DNA of 64,000 nucleotides from Rugalucina vietnamica (Eukaryota > Mollusca > Bivalvia > Lucinida > Lucinidae). Where the stretch lies: contig OZ024880.1 in the NCBI GenBank assembly GCA_964017185.1, positions 41,258,329-41,322,328 on the forward strand, read 5' to 3'. Position numbers and translations under genes: made by a program. The notes beneath the pieces were generated by a model. It saw only the letters and a list, made by a program, of their open reading frames with translations, was not told where the DNA came from and did not search any database. Below, piece after piece: positions 32,488 to 43,640 of this stretch. The first letter of the stretch is position 1. Each line of letters opens with the position of its first letter.

Positions 32488-32758
32488 ACCATGCATTATA
32501 CAGAGATATTTTCAAGAAGCAAAATTGACCATTTTATTGGATAGAATTGATTTTTTTTCTCATATTTTCGCTCAAAACATACATTGTGGGTACACGTTAG
32601 AACCGCCTCCACGAGGCGGTTCTAACGAGTACCCACAAAATAGGTTTTGAATCAAAAATAAAAATAAAAAAGATATGTATACCCCTGCAAACCCCAGTTT
32701 TTCTATATAAAAGTGGGGTTTAAGGTGGTATATATTACACGGACAGGTTTTCCCGATG
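32488..32758 (+). mobile_element. Fold-back MITE family FB, copy 4, with the most complete hairpin
   Basis: GGGTACACGTTAGAACCGCC, then TC and an inverted copy GGCGGTTCTAACGAGTACCC (about 32587-32635), give a 20 bp stem. The CCCCAGTTTTTC...AAAGTGGGGTTT second hairpin follows. The right end is ACGGACAGGTTTTCCCGATG. Confidence 0.8.
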
Positions 32759-32985
32759 GCAACACCTTCTACTAACGCCACCTCTCTACAGGTCGCCAGA
32801 GAATCTGAAGTTGATTGATGACCAGATCAACAATTGCTAAAATGTGCATTTTTATGATCAGATATGCTGTTTTCGTTATAGAATATTTTCAAAACAGAAT
32901 GATTTCCCTTGCTGCCATTCATTTCCAACTGAAACATTTTAGAAATATCCAAAAGTGATGGACACACTCTGACAAAACCTGGATG

Positions 32986-33137
32986 CAGTTTGTGTGATCA
33001 GTGTCAACTTGAAGCATTCCGGATATCGATACAACATGATTGTGAACGGTGTGTACTACCCCAACGGGCAGCCTTTACCATGCGAATTCTGCTTAGACTT
33101 GGCGAATGGGAGTTACCCCTTTAGAATGTCGTGCTAA
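32986..33137 (+). pseudogene. Array exon-like frame, unit 1
   Basis: It reads ISVNLKHSGYRYNMIV, then NGVYYPNGQPLPCEFCLDLA and NGSYPFRMSC with a TAA stop. It is full length at the 3' end but diverged from the others (L to M, T to N, TPCEI to LPCEF). 12 bp are missing from the upstream GATGGACCAGCATGTGGAAC segment. Confidence 0.5.
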
Positions 33138-33405
33138 TCCTACCAGTTGCTGTAAGTAGCTGTAAAATGCCCCATCTGTCCAAAGTAACGGCCATCGACG
33201 TTTTCTATATATTTTTTTTTTTTTTCAAATAATAATCTGCAAAACATTTGATATATATATCACGAAACCATGTGAGCTTATAATCCGATAAATTCGGGTG
33301 CATCAATAAGGGAAATGTCCATGTAATCTAAGCTAAAATTCATAAATATCACGTGGAAGAAGCAAACAATGATGACAACTGACAGTGGTGCTGTAATACA
33401 TAATC

Positions 33406-33845
33406 GATAGAGGGAATCTTATACCAAAGCGAACGATAGTCCCGGACTTTGGAGTCACTTCGAACGCAAGGAACCGAACAGGATCATTTTTTCGTTCCGT
33501 CTGTTTTTTTTCTTGTGAAAAGTCGCTATGTTATTTTCAGTTTTTCAACTTCAAGTAGTCCAGTAATGTTACGTTTCAAAATTTTTATGTTCGTAAGTTT
33601 GAAAATCACTTTTGCACGGCTTTCAAGAATTTTCTCGTCAAAAACGTCTGTATAATGACGTCAGGGTGCATTTTTGAAAATGGTGCACCCACGCAAGTTT
33701 TGAGAAAACTGCGCATCTTAACCAAAGTCGGTTTATGCTATACCATGAGAGGGAACGTAAAAATAAGGAAAATGCAAATTTCGTTTATATTGTTTATCTA
33801 ATGACCAAGTTATGCAACATTTTCGATGAAGCGTTTTTTATTGAC
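33406..33845. other. 440 bp non-array insertion between partial units
   Basis: The array text breaks after CTGTAATACATA and resumes with ATATATCGATAAAACCAGGT. The inserted piece has no counterpart in other units and no recognised element ends. The flanking unit portion is duplicated on both sides. Confidence 0.5.
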
Positions 33846-34167
33846 GTCAGTATATATCGATAAAACCAGGTGAGCTAATAATCTGATAAATTTGGGTGCA
33901 TCAATAAGGGAAAAGTCCATGTAATCTAAGCTAAAATTCATAAATATCACGTGGAAGAAGCAAACAATGATGACAACTGACAGTGGTGCTGTAATACATA
34001 TTAAAAGCATATACTAAACTGGTGATCTGCCTATGCAAAAATATACAATGCACTTATACACATAGTTCGGAATGAATGTTGTTTTTATGATCAGATATGC
34101 TATTTTTGTTATAGAAAGTCTTCAATACAGTATGATTTCCCTTGCTGCCATTTATGTCCAACTGAAA

Positions 34168-34585
34168 AAAAGTACAAGTAGGCAAAGATCAGGAAAAGGC
34201 GCAATCAGAAGAAGATTCCCACTCCAAAACCGAGGTGGGAAAAAACCAAACTAACAATCACGTACTTATACCATGAAACATATCGTAAGCCGAATTAGCA
34301 GCTGTATTTTCCCAATAGGTGGCCACTCAGTTACCTAAACTTAACTAAATATATGAAAACATACATAAGGCGCCAACAGCACAAAAATTTTAAACACCAT
34401 GACATAAAACAAAAAAAAAACACCACAGAAGTATCGCCTTGGAACGATCAGTAACACAAAGTTACTGGCGGGTTTAAACCGGTTTTACATGGCCATAACC
34501 GCACCCTCAGCTTCTGCAGTGGTTCATAACATTTAGTTAGTTCTTCGGTCCTCGTGGTAAATCACTAAATAGTCAAACTAACTAA
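34168..34585 (-). mobile_element. RA repeat inserted in the array
   Basis: It starts GTACAAGTAGGCAAAGATCA and ends near CACTAAATAGTCAAACTAAC. It splits a unit after GTCCAACTGAAA. About 165 bp of unit sequence (GCATATACTAAACTGGTGAT onward) is present on both sides. Confidence 0.85.
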
Positions 34586-35397
34586 AAGCATATACTAAAC
34601 TGGTGATCTGCCTATGCAAAAATACAATGCACTAAATACATATATTTCGGAATGAATGTTATTTTTATGATCAGATATGCTATTTTTGTTATAGAATATT
34701 TTCAATACAGAATGATTTCCCTTGCTGCCATTTATGTCCAACGGAAACATTTCAGAAATATCCGAAGTTGATGGACCAGCATGTGGAACACACTCTGGCA
34801 AAACCTGGATCATGCAGTTTGTGTGACCAGTGTTAACATGGAGAATCCCGGATATCGATACAACCTGATTGTGTGTACTACCCCAACGGGCAGCCTACAC
34901 CATGCTCTGCTTCGTCTTGGCGAATGGGAGTTACCTCTTTAGAATGTCATGCTAATCCTACCATGCAGTTCCTGCATGTAGCTGTATGTTGTTCCATCTG
35001 CCCAAAGGTAACACCCATTGAAGGTTTTGCTAATAATAATCTGCAAAGCATTTGATATATACATGTATATCGCTAAACCAGGTGAGTTTATAATCTGATA
35101 AATTTGGGTGCATCAATAAGGCAATAGTCTGTACTAAAATTCATAAATGTCACGTGGAAAATGCAAACAATGATGGCAACTGACAATGGTGCTGTAATAC
35201 ATATAAAAAGCATGTACTAAACTGGTGATCTGCCTATGCAAAGAATATACAATGCATATATATACATGTATATATTTCGGAGTGAATAATGTTTTTATGA
35301 TCAGATATGTTTTGTTCGTTTTTGAATATTTTCAAAGCAGAATGATTTCCTTGGCTGCCATTTATTTTCAACTGAAACATCTCAGAACTATTCAAAA

Positions 35398-35590
35398 TTG
35401 ATGGACCAGCATGTGGAACACACTCGGGCAAAACCTGGATGCAGTTTGTGTGACCAGTGTTTCTTTGGAGAATCCCGGATATCGATACAACCTGATTGTG
35501 ACCGGTGTGTACTACCCCAACGGGCAGCCTACACCATGCGAAATCTGCTTAGACTTGGCGAATGGGAGTTACCCCTTTTGATTGTGATGT
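35398..35590 (+). pseudogene. Array exon-like frame, unit at 35.4 kb
   Basis: The VTSVSLENPGYRYNLIV frame runs to SYPF and then stops early at TGA, because the AGAATG of other units is TGATTG here. An alternative frame of the same stretch (KPGCSLCDQCFFGESRIS) is open for 84 codons but has no support from other units. Confidence 0.45.
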
Positions 35591-35620
35591 TACTCCTACT
35601 AGTTGCTGTACGTAGCTGTA

Positions 35621-35886
35621 CATTACGAAAACATACCAATGCAATGTTATAGAGATTTTTTAAGTTGTAAAAATTTAAAATTTTCAGCAGAATTTTTTTT
35701 TATATTTTTCTTATTTTTGCTCAAAACATAGATTGTGGGTACACGTTAGAACCGCCTAACGAGTACCCACAATCTATGTTTTGGAGCAAAAATAAGAAAA
35801 ATAGGTATACCCCTGCATACCCCAGTTTTACTATATTAAAGTGGGGTATCAGGGGGTATACATTGCACGGACATGTTTTCCTGATG
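35621..35886 (+). mobile_element. Fold-back MITE family FB, copy 5, flanked by 24 bp direct repeats
   Basis: TACTAGTTGCTGTACGTAGC followed by TGTA lies at 35597-35620 and 35887-35910, around a 266 bp insert. The ends, GAAAACATACCAATGCAAT and its near mirror, are about 25 bp imperfect inverted repeats. The interior hairpin is GATTGTGGGTACACGTTAGA and its inverted half. Confidence 0.82.
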
Positions 35887-36136
35887 TACTAGTTGCTGTA
35901 CGTAGCTGTAAATTGTTCCATCTGTCTAAAGGTAACACCCATTGAAGGTTTTGCTAATAATAATCAGCAAAACATTTGATATCACGAAACCAGGTGAGCT
36001 TATAATCTAATAAATTCGGGTGCATCAATAAGGGAAAAGTCCATGTAATCTAAGCTAAAATTCATAATTATCACGTGGAAGAAGCAAACAATGATGACAA
36101 CTGACAGTGGTGCTGTAATATATATTAAAAGCATGT

Positions 36137-36568
36137 GCTAATGACAACAAAGCAAGCCGTATGTTTGAATCACTGCTAAGCAAAGACAAAACAGAAAGAA
36201 AGAAAAACGAAACAATATAAAACTGCAAAATGAAAAAAAAAAACCGTGAGAGAAATAGAAAAATAAATAACGAATGATAATTAACGAAAAAGAATATTTC
36301 TTCGAAATCCGACGAGATTCTCAGCCATTTTTGTTGATGTTATCAAGTTTGGTTTCAATATAATAATTTCGTGCGTCAAGTCGCAGAACTTTACAATTCA
36401 TACAACGGTAGAGAAGGGCTTTCATATAATTTATGGAATTCGTATACTTTTAAAATAGATAAAATGGGACTTTACAATAGTAAACTCCTAGTATAGTAGC
36501 GTATACATGCAAAACACCCAACTCTGCTTTCAACAAATGTTGTATATGTTGGAATGAACTTATCGATT
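36137..36568 (+). repeat. Segment duplicated from 44385-44870, lodged in the array
   Basis: About 430 bp match 44385-44870 throughout, for example TTTGAATCACTGCTAAGCAA, AATAACGAATGATAATTAAC, 'acaacggtagagaagggctttcat' and GAATGAACTTATCGATT. It replaces about 150 bp of the host unit rather than simply splitting it. The poly-A stretch is long at the 44.4 kb copy and short here. Confidence 0.85.
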
Positions 36569-36599
36569 GAACAACTGAAACATTTCAGAACTATTCAAA

Positions 36600-36755
36600 A
36601 TTGATGGACCAGCATGTGGAACACACTCTGGAGAATCCCGGATATCGATACAGCCTGATTGTGACCGGTGTGTACTACCCCAACGGGCAGCATACACCAT
36701 GCGAAATCTGCTTAGACTTGGCGAATGGGAGTTACCCCTTTAGAATGTCATGCTA
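36600..36755 (+). pseudogene. Array exon-like frame, unit at 36.6 kb
   Basis: NPGYRYSLIVTGVYYPNGQH runs through TPCEICLDLANGSYPFRMSC to TAA. A 40 bp deletion joins CACTCTGG to GAATCCCGG upstream, at a TGG microhomology. Confidence 0.5.
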
Positions 36756-37321
36756 ATCCTACTAGTTCCTGTATGTAGCTGTATGTTGTTCCATCTGCCC
36801 AAAGGTAACTTCCATTGAACGTTTTGCTAATAATAATCTGCAAAGCATTTGATATATATATCGCTAAACCAGGTGAGCTTATAATCTGATAAATTCGGGT
36901 GCATCAATAAGGCAATAGTCCATGTAATCTGTACTAAAATTCATAAATGTCACGTGGAAGATGCAAACAATGATGACAACTGCAATGGTGTTGTAATACA
37001 TATTAAAACCATGTACTAAACTGGTCCATGTACAGTAATCTGTACTAAAATTCATAAATGTCACGTGGAAGATGCAAACAATGATGTCAACTGACAATGG
37101 TGTTGTAATACATATTAAAAGCATGTACTAAACTGGTGATCTGCCTATGCAAAGAATATACAATGCACATATATACATGTATATATTTCGGAATGAATGT
37201 TGTTTTTATGATCAGATATGTTTTGTTCGTTTTTGAATATTTTCAAAGCAGAATGATTTCCCTGGCTGCCATTTATTTTCAACTAAAACATTTCAGAAAT
37301 ATCCAAACTTGATGGACCAGC

Positions 37322-37507
37322 ATGTGGAACACACTCTGGCAAAACCTGGATGCAGTTTGTGTGACCAGTGTTTCTTTGAAGAATCCCGGATATCGATACA
37401 GCCTGATTGTGAGCGGTGTGTACTACCCCAACGGGCAGCCTACACCATGCGAAATCTGCTTAGACTTGGCGAATGATGGGAGTTACCCCTTTAGAATGTC
37501 ATGCTAA
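37322..37507 (+). pseudogene. Array exon-like frame, best preserved unit (61 codons)
   Basis: ATG TGG opens a frame that runs through LDAVCVTSVSLKNPGYRYSL and YYPNGQPTPCEICLDLANDG to SYPFRMSC and TAA. A three-base insertion (GAT) keeps the frame. A stop lies just upstream of this ATG in the same frame, so the segment could only be expressed as an internal exon or from this ATG. Four cysteines lie in the segment. No domain is recognised. Confidence 0.45.
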
Positions 37508-38573
37508 TCCTACTAGTTCCTCTATGTAGCTGTAAAGTGTTTCATCTGCCCAAAGGTAACACCCATTGAAGGTTTTGCTAATAATAATCAGGAAAACATT
37601 TGATATCACGAAACCAGGTGAGCTTATAATCCAATAAATTCGGGTGCATCAATAAGGGAAAAGTCCATGTAATCTAAGCTAAAATTCATAAATATTACGT
37701 GGAAGAAGCAAACAATGATGACAACTGACAGTGGTGTTGTAATACATATTAAAAGCATGTTCTAAATTGGTGATCTGCATATATGCAAAAATATACAATG
37801 TACTATATATATTTCGGAATGAATGTTGTTTTTATGATCAGATATGCTATTTTTGTTATAGAATATTTTCAATGCAGAATGATTTCCCTTGCTGCCATTC
37901 ATATCCAACTGAAACATTTCAGAAATATCCAAAATTGATGGACCAGCATGTGGAACATACGCTGGCAAAACCTGGATGCAGTTTGTGTGACCAGTGTTAA
38001 CTTGGAGAATCCCGGATATCGATACAATCTGACTATGTGTACTACCCCAACGGGCAGCCTACACCATGCGAAATCTGCTTAGACTTGGCGAATGGGAGTT
38101 ACCCCTTTAGAATGTCATGCTAATCCTACTAGTTCCTGTATGTAGCTGTAAGTTGTTCCATCTGCCCAAAGGTAACTTCCATAGAAGGTTTTGCTAATAA
38201 TAATCTGCAAAGCATTGATATATATATCGCTAAACCAGGTGAGCTTATAATCTGATAAATTCGGGTGCATCAATAAGGCAATGGTCCATGTAATCTGTAC
38301 TAAAATTCATAAATGTCACGTGGAAGATGCAAACAATGATGACAACTGCAATGGTGTTGTAATACATATTAAAACCATGTACTAAACTGGTGATCTGCCT
38401 ATGCAAAGAATATACAATGCACATATATACGAACATGTACATGTATATATTTCGGAATGAATGTTGTTTTTTATGATCGGATAAGTTTTGTTCGTTTTTG
38501 AATATTTTGAAAGCAGAATGATTTCCCTGGCTGCCATTTATTTTCAACTGAAACATTTCAGAACTATTCAAAA

Positions 38574-38765
38574 TTGACGGACCAGAATGTGGAACACACT
38601 CTGGCAAAACCTGGATGCAGTTTGTGTGACCAGTGTTTCTTTGGAGAATCCCGGATATCGATACAACCTGATTGTGACCGGTGTGTACTACCCCAACGGG
38701 CAGCCTACACCATGCGAAATCTGCTTAGACTTGGCGAATGGGAGTTACCCCTTTTGAATGTCATG
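38574..38765 (+). pseudogene. Array exon-like frame, unit at 38.6 kb
   Basis: It reads VTSVSLENPGYRYNLIV to NGSYPF and then TGA, the same premature end as the unit at 35.4 kb. This suggests the two share a recent common source. Confidence 0.45.
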
Positions 38766-40330
38766 CTACTCCTACTATAGTTGCTGTACGTAGCTGTAAA
38801 TTGTTCCATCTTTTTAAAGGTAACACCCATTGAAGGTTTTGCTAATGATAATCAGCAAAACACTTGATATCACGAAACCAGGTGAGCTTATAATCCGATA
38901 AATTCGGGTGCATCAATAAGGGAAAAGTCCATGTAATCTAAGCTAAAATTCATAAATGTCACGTGGAAGAAGCAAACAATGATGACAACTGACTGTGGTG
39001 CTGTAATACATATTAAAAGCATATACTAAACTGGTGATCTGCCTATGCAAAACTATACAATGCACTAAATACATATATTTCGGAATGAATGTTGTTTTTA
39101 TGATCAGATATGCTATTTTTGTTATAGAATATTTTCAATACAGAATGATTCCCTTGCTGCCATTTATGTCCAACTGAAACATTTCTGAAATATCCAAACT
39201 TGATGGACCTGCATGTGGAACACACTCTGGTAAAACCTGGATGCAGTTTGTGTGATCAGTGTTAACTTGAAGCATCCCGGATATCGATACAACCTGATTG
39301 TGTGTACTACCCCAACGGGCAGCCTACACCATACTCTGCTTTGACTTGGCGAATGGGAGTTACCCCTTTAGAATGTCATGCTAATCCTACTAGTTCCTGT
39401 ATGTAGCTGTAAGTTGTTCCATCTGCTCAAAGGTAACACCCATTGAAGGTTTTGCTTATAATAATCAACAAAACATTGGATATCACGAAACCAGGTGAGC
39501 TTATAATCTAATAAATTTGGGTGCATCAATAAGGGAAAAGTCCATGTAATATAAGCTAAAATTCATAAATATCACGTGGAAGAAGCAAACAATAAACAAC
39601 AACTGACAGTGGTGATGTAATACATATTAAAAACATATACTTAACTGGTGATCTGCCTATGCAAAAATATACAATGCACTAAATACACATATTTCGGAAT
39701 GAATTTTGTTTTAATGATCAGATATGCTATTTTTGTTATAGAATATTTTCAATACAGAATGATTTCCCTTGCTGCCATTTATGTCCAGCTGAAACATTTC
39801 TGAGATATCCAAACTTGATGATATAATAATCTGCAAAGCATTTGATATATATACAGTATATATCGCTATTAAACCAGGTGAGCTTATAATCTGATAAATT
39901 CTGGTGCATCAATAAGGGAAAAGTCCATGTAATCTGAGCAAAAATTTATAAATATCACGTGGAAGATGTAAACAATGATGACAACTGATACATATTAAAA
40001 ACATGTACTTAACTGGTGATCTGCCTGTGCAAAAACTATACAATGCGCCTATACATTTACATATACTTCGGGAATGAATGTAGCTGTTTTTTTATGATCA
40101 GATATGCTATTTTCGTTATAGAATATTTTCAAAGCAGAATGATTTCCCTTGTTGCCATTTATTTCCAACTGAAACATTTTAGAAATATCCAAAATTGATG
40201 GACCAGCATGTAGAACACACTTTGGAAAAACCTGGATGCAGTTCGTGTAACCAGTGTTAACTTGGAGCAGCCCGTATATTCATAGAACCTGATATTGACC
40301 AGTGTGAATGAAACACACAGAAAGAGAAGC

Positions 40331-41446
40331 TTCAGTTTAAACTGGGAAAATACATTGTATGACCAGAATCTTAGACAGGCATTTATGCGATGTGCTCGTT
40401 ATACCACGGCCAGGCTCATTTGTTTCAGAGACAATTTCTTGACATAAATTCTAAAGCAAACACATTTTGTAAAATCATTTTCACCTCAGCGTGCCGTTTT
40501 CCACACATGGATAAATATCAACCCTCAGCATCCAGACGAACAGAATTCACATTTATTTTCTTTGACAAAAATGGGCTATAAAATTTGTTTAGCTTTACGC
40601 TTGAAGTATGGAAACAAAGCGGGTTTTGTCCCTGTATACAGAGTGCGAGAAATTATTGCACCCTGGTTCCGCAAACGGCCATAAATTTAAAACTAAATAG
40701 AATGTGAGTGTGTGTCACACTAGTCTGCGTGTAGATTGTATCTTCGGTCAATACGTTTGCACGATGAATCTTGATTTATTTTCAAAATCTAATTTATTGC
40801 AAACTCCTACATGTTATAGTTTTGCAAATATAATTCGTTGCATTTATTATAAATGGCTTTGGTTGTAAAAGCACGCCCGCATCAAGATTAAAACGTTTTA
40901 TAGATTAGGCCTTTAAAATGTTAATTTGAATAAATAAATAAATAGGCCTGCAAAATCTCGCCTATTTGCTTTTTTAAAAAGAAGGTGACCGTCAAAAAAT
41001 GATGAAAACACAACGGTTTTTATGTATTTATTTATTTATTTATTTATTTTCATAAGTTTTACAAGGAAAGCGTACAATTTTCTGTCGAAAATTATTTGTT
41101 ATTGCTTGCTTAAATATATAGACTGTCTAACTTAAGCCCGTTCCTACAACTAAAGCTATTTTAGCCAAACGTTTGCAAATTTTTTTCCATCACTAATTTT
41201 ATTAGCAAAATGAACGCGAAATGACGGTGTGGTATCGTTGTTGGTTTTCGATTCTTTCATCAATTACAGATTTTCTTTCTTAGATTTTATCCCCATCATT
41301 ATTTATTCATTTTTCTGTACCTTCAATAATTCGAGCTGCATTGTGCGACCACAGCAAATTCATCTCCTTCATTTAGCGAATAGTTCTTTTAGAAAACACA
41401 TCCGTTATTCTATTTTTTCTGCACTAAACCAAATTGATTTACGTAA
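40331..41446. other. Apparently unique non-coding DNA
   Basis: It contains (TTTA)n near 41025-41050 and short AT-rich runs. No gene is supported. Confidence 0.4.
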
Positions 41447-41714
41447 TCGTTGGCGAACGAAGAACGGAATAAAGCGAAAAGCTCGAAAAGGCTGCGGAAA
41501 ATTAATGACAAAACATATGAGCTGAATCCCCGAATCACACAGAGAGCTGAAAAATGAATTATCTGTCTTACAGGGTGTACAGAAAGCGATTGGTCTTCCC
41601 TCTCTTGGGACGGGGGCTAAAGTGATTCGCATTATACATGCTAAAATAAACGCTCTCAAGGGCCAGTGGATCGACAACTTCAATTTTCAGAAATCACCCA
41701 GGATAAGCGAGTAA
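41447..41714 (+). pseudogene. Coding-like relic without a start codon
   Basis: One frame reads KRLRKINDKTYELNPRITQR then AEK and a stop. The adjacent frame continues ELSVLQGVQKAIGLPSLGTG, AKVIRIIHAKINALKGQW and IDNFNFQKSPRISE to TAA. One base near 41550-41556 separates them. Composition is protein-like (charged, helical), unlike the AT-rich noise around it. I do not recognise the family. It may be a decayed exon of a host gene or of a transposon. Confidence 0.35.
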
Positions 41715-42840
41715 AATAGATGGAAAATTCCTCCCCGATAAGAAATAGACAAAATACTTACGTGGAGAGATAAGAGAGGGTCAGCTGTGTTGTTTATGTC
41801 AGACTCTGGTCATTAGGAAAATTAAGAAGATATCGTTCCGGTCTTGCACTATGGTGATTGCCAGGGAAAGAAACTCACACATTCCATTTGCTGATCATTT
41901 ATAAAACAAAATACAAAAGACGAAATCGACGAAGATGTAAATAAGTAAATAAATACATTTTTAAATTTCTCTTCGAAATAGATGTTATAAATACCGAATT
42001 TTCGCAAGTATTTTTGCCGCTTTCAATTTTCCTGTTTGTCTATCAACTCATTTATCAGTTATTATTCTGTGCATAATTTATTTACTCATTTAGCAACATA
42101 GAATACAATAACATGGTGCTTTGCACTCATAAGGTGCTTTAGATTGAATTATGTGCTATGGTATGATAATATGCAATGCTGCCCTTTTCCGACATTTTTG
42201 GCTTTGTTCTTGGAATGGGTTTTAAATTCGAACGTAAAAGACGTGAAAATTTCTATGTCTTTTTGATGCAAAAATGATTATTCCCGTTATTCGCTCGTTA
42301 GTGTAACATTTCTGACATTTGTAGGGGAAAAGCATTTTGACGAAGCATTGTAACAATAATTTTCTCAAAGGTTGTGAAAAAGGTGTTTTTTTTTTTTGTT
42401 TTTTTTTCTTCTTCTTCTTCTTCTTTTATTCAACAATGCATTTGGTTTTGAACGGCATTTATTGAACAGCAAATTGGAATGCATATAGACTTCAAGCTCA
42501 TTAAGCAAATACATGTATTCTAACTGTTAAAAACATCTACAAAAATATAAATAATTCATTAATTTTCGTCCCTCTGGTTCAAAGAAAATCGAAAATATCG
42601 AAAAATATATTGACTGGCTTGAAGTTTCAAATAGTCAAGTATTTTTTCCCTAATGTTCAAAGATTTATTATTCCAATATATTTTAATAATCAAATAAAAC
42701 ATCAAAGACTAAAATATCAGTGATATTACCTATCTTTGTTAGTGCGAGAAACAGTTTTGCGGGCGTATCTTTTTAGATAAACAGCGTATGTAAAATCGCC
42801 TTCCTATCGTGAAGTAATCTCGCGGTTGTCTAGTCTGATT
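41715..42840. other. Apparently unique non-coding DNA
   Basis: It holds a (TTC)n tract near 42408-42426 and poly-T. No gene is supported. Confidence 0.4.
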
Positions 42841-42993
42841 TATGATTGGCTAAGCAAATAAACCGATAAGCGAGCTGATTGGCTCGCGAAGAAGAGTAAA
42901 TCCATAAAGGAAACTGAATGCTGTTTTACGCGTTTTCTATTTTATATGTCTCGACTTTATGTATGGTTTCGAAGATTTACGGCAAAAAGTGGT
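42841..42993 (+). promoter_or_regulatory. Possible promoter with two inverted CCAAT boxes, first codons and a splice donor
   Basis: GATTGGCTAAGCAAAT (about 42845) and TGATTGGCTCGCG (about 42879) each carry an ATTGGC inverted CCAAT box. Downstream, ATG at 42946 starts MSRLYVWFRRFTAKS, and at 42992 a strong donor GTAAGT follows. There is no transcript evidence and no second exon was identified. Confidence 0.22.
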
Positions 42994-43379
42994 AAGTTAA
43001 TAGTTTTCTAACGCTTTCTCAAAATTCCTCTTTTCTGATAATAACCCAACTCTCATAAAACATGAATTTCGACATAAATTCTGTTGCTATATTAGATTTA
43101 TGTGCGGTTTAACTACTCGATGCTGCAAAGTCAAGTTTGATTTTGTTTTAATCGAACTGTTAAAGTAATATCAATGAAAATGTGATAGAAATGCTAAATT
43201 TTGTTAAGTTCTTATGCAAATGAGAGATATTATAAATCATGGGGAATAATATAGCAAACGGAAAAGGGTGGTTAGGCTGGAGATTTATGGAGGATTTTCG
43301 TCTCTCTCTCGCATTCCACGGTATCAATGGTCGGAAAAATTAGGAAGATATTTTGTTACCTAGAAAAGGTAGTATTTTA

Positions 43380-43640
43380 ACCCATTAGTGACGAATAGTC
43401 TTTCCCATTGTTATTATTTGGACGAGTCAACTTTCATTTTCAGGGGCATCAGGAGTGATAAAAACGTTTGATGAAAATCTGTTTAGCAAAAAGAACAGCT
43501 CACATCTGGGGCTATACTGTTTGTTTATGTCCCATAAAAAGACGCAAGGCAGGGTATTCTAAAAAAGAACATGAACGTAAAGTTTCGGGTGAAATCATTT
43601 TGAAACTCATGCATATATGCCATTTGTTATTGAAAAAGAA
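43380..43640 (-). repeat. Repeat shared in inverted orientation with 57600-57820
   Basis: TCTGGGGCTATACTGTTTGT, then 'atgtcccataaaaagacgc', and TTTAACCCATTAGTGACGAA match the reverse of the 57.6 kb copy. The central hairpin present there is missing here, so this is a deleted copy. Confidence 0.6.

Larger units (their letters stand above)
32840..40330 (+). repeat. Tandem array of about ten ~628 bp units with an exon-like reading frame
   Basis: The marker ATGATCAGATATG recurs near 32855, 34088, 34668, 35298, 37209, 37837, 38474 (diverged), 39100, 39714 and 40097. Unmodified spacing is 614-637 bp. In order, each unit holds an AACTGAAACATTTCAG acceptor-like site, the segment GATGGACCAGCATGTGG... 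and a frame reading NPGYRYNLIVTGVYYPNGQP. That frame continues TPCEICLDLANGSYPFRMSC to TAA. After it come an ACCAGGTGAGC donor-like site and a non-coding remainder. Two subtypes exist; one shares 7 bp and often 4 bp deletions that shift the frame. I do not recognise the protein. It may be duplicated terminal exons, now mostly pseudogenes, or a satellite that captured an exon. Confidence 0.8.

Noticed and set aside
35398-38780. The alternative frame of the array units (CSLCDQC, CDRCVLPQ) as a zinc-binding protein.
   Set aside because: It is open in only a few units and ends at different places, whereas the NPGYRY frame keeps the same C-terminus and stop in several units.
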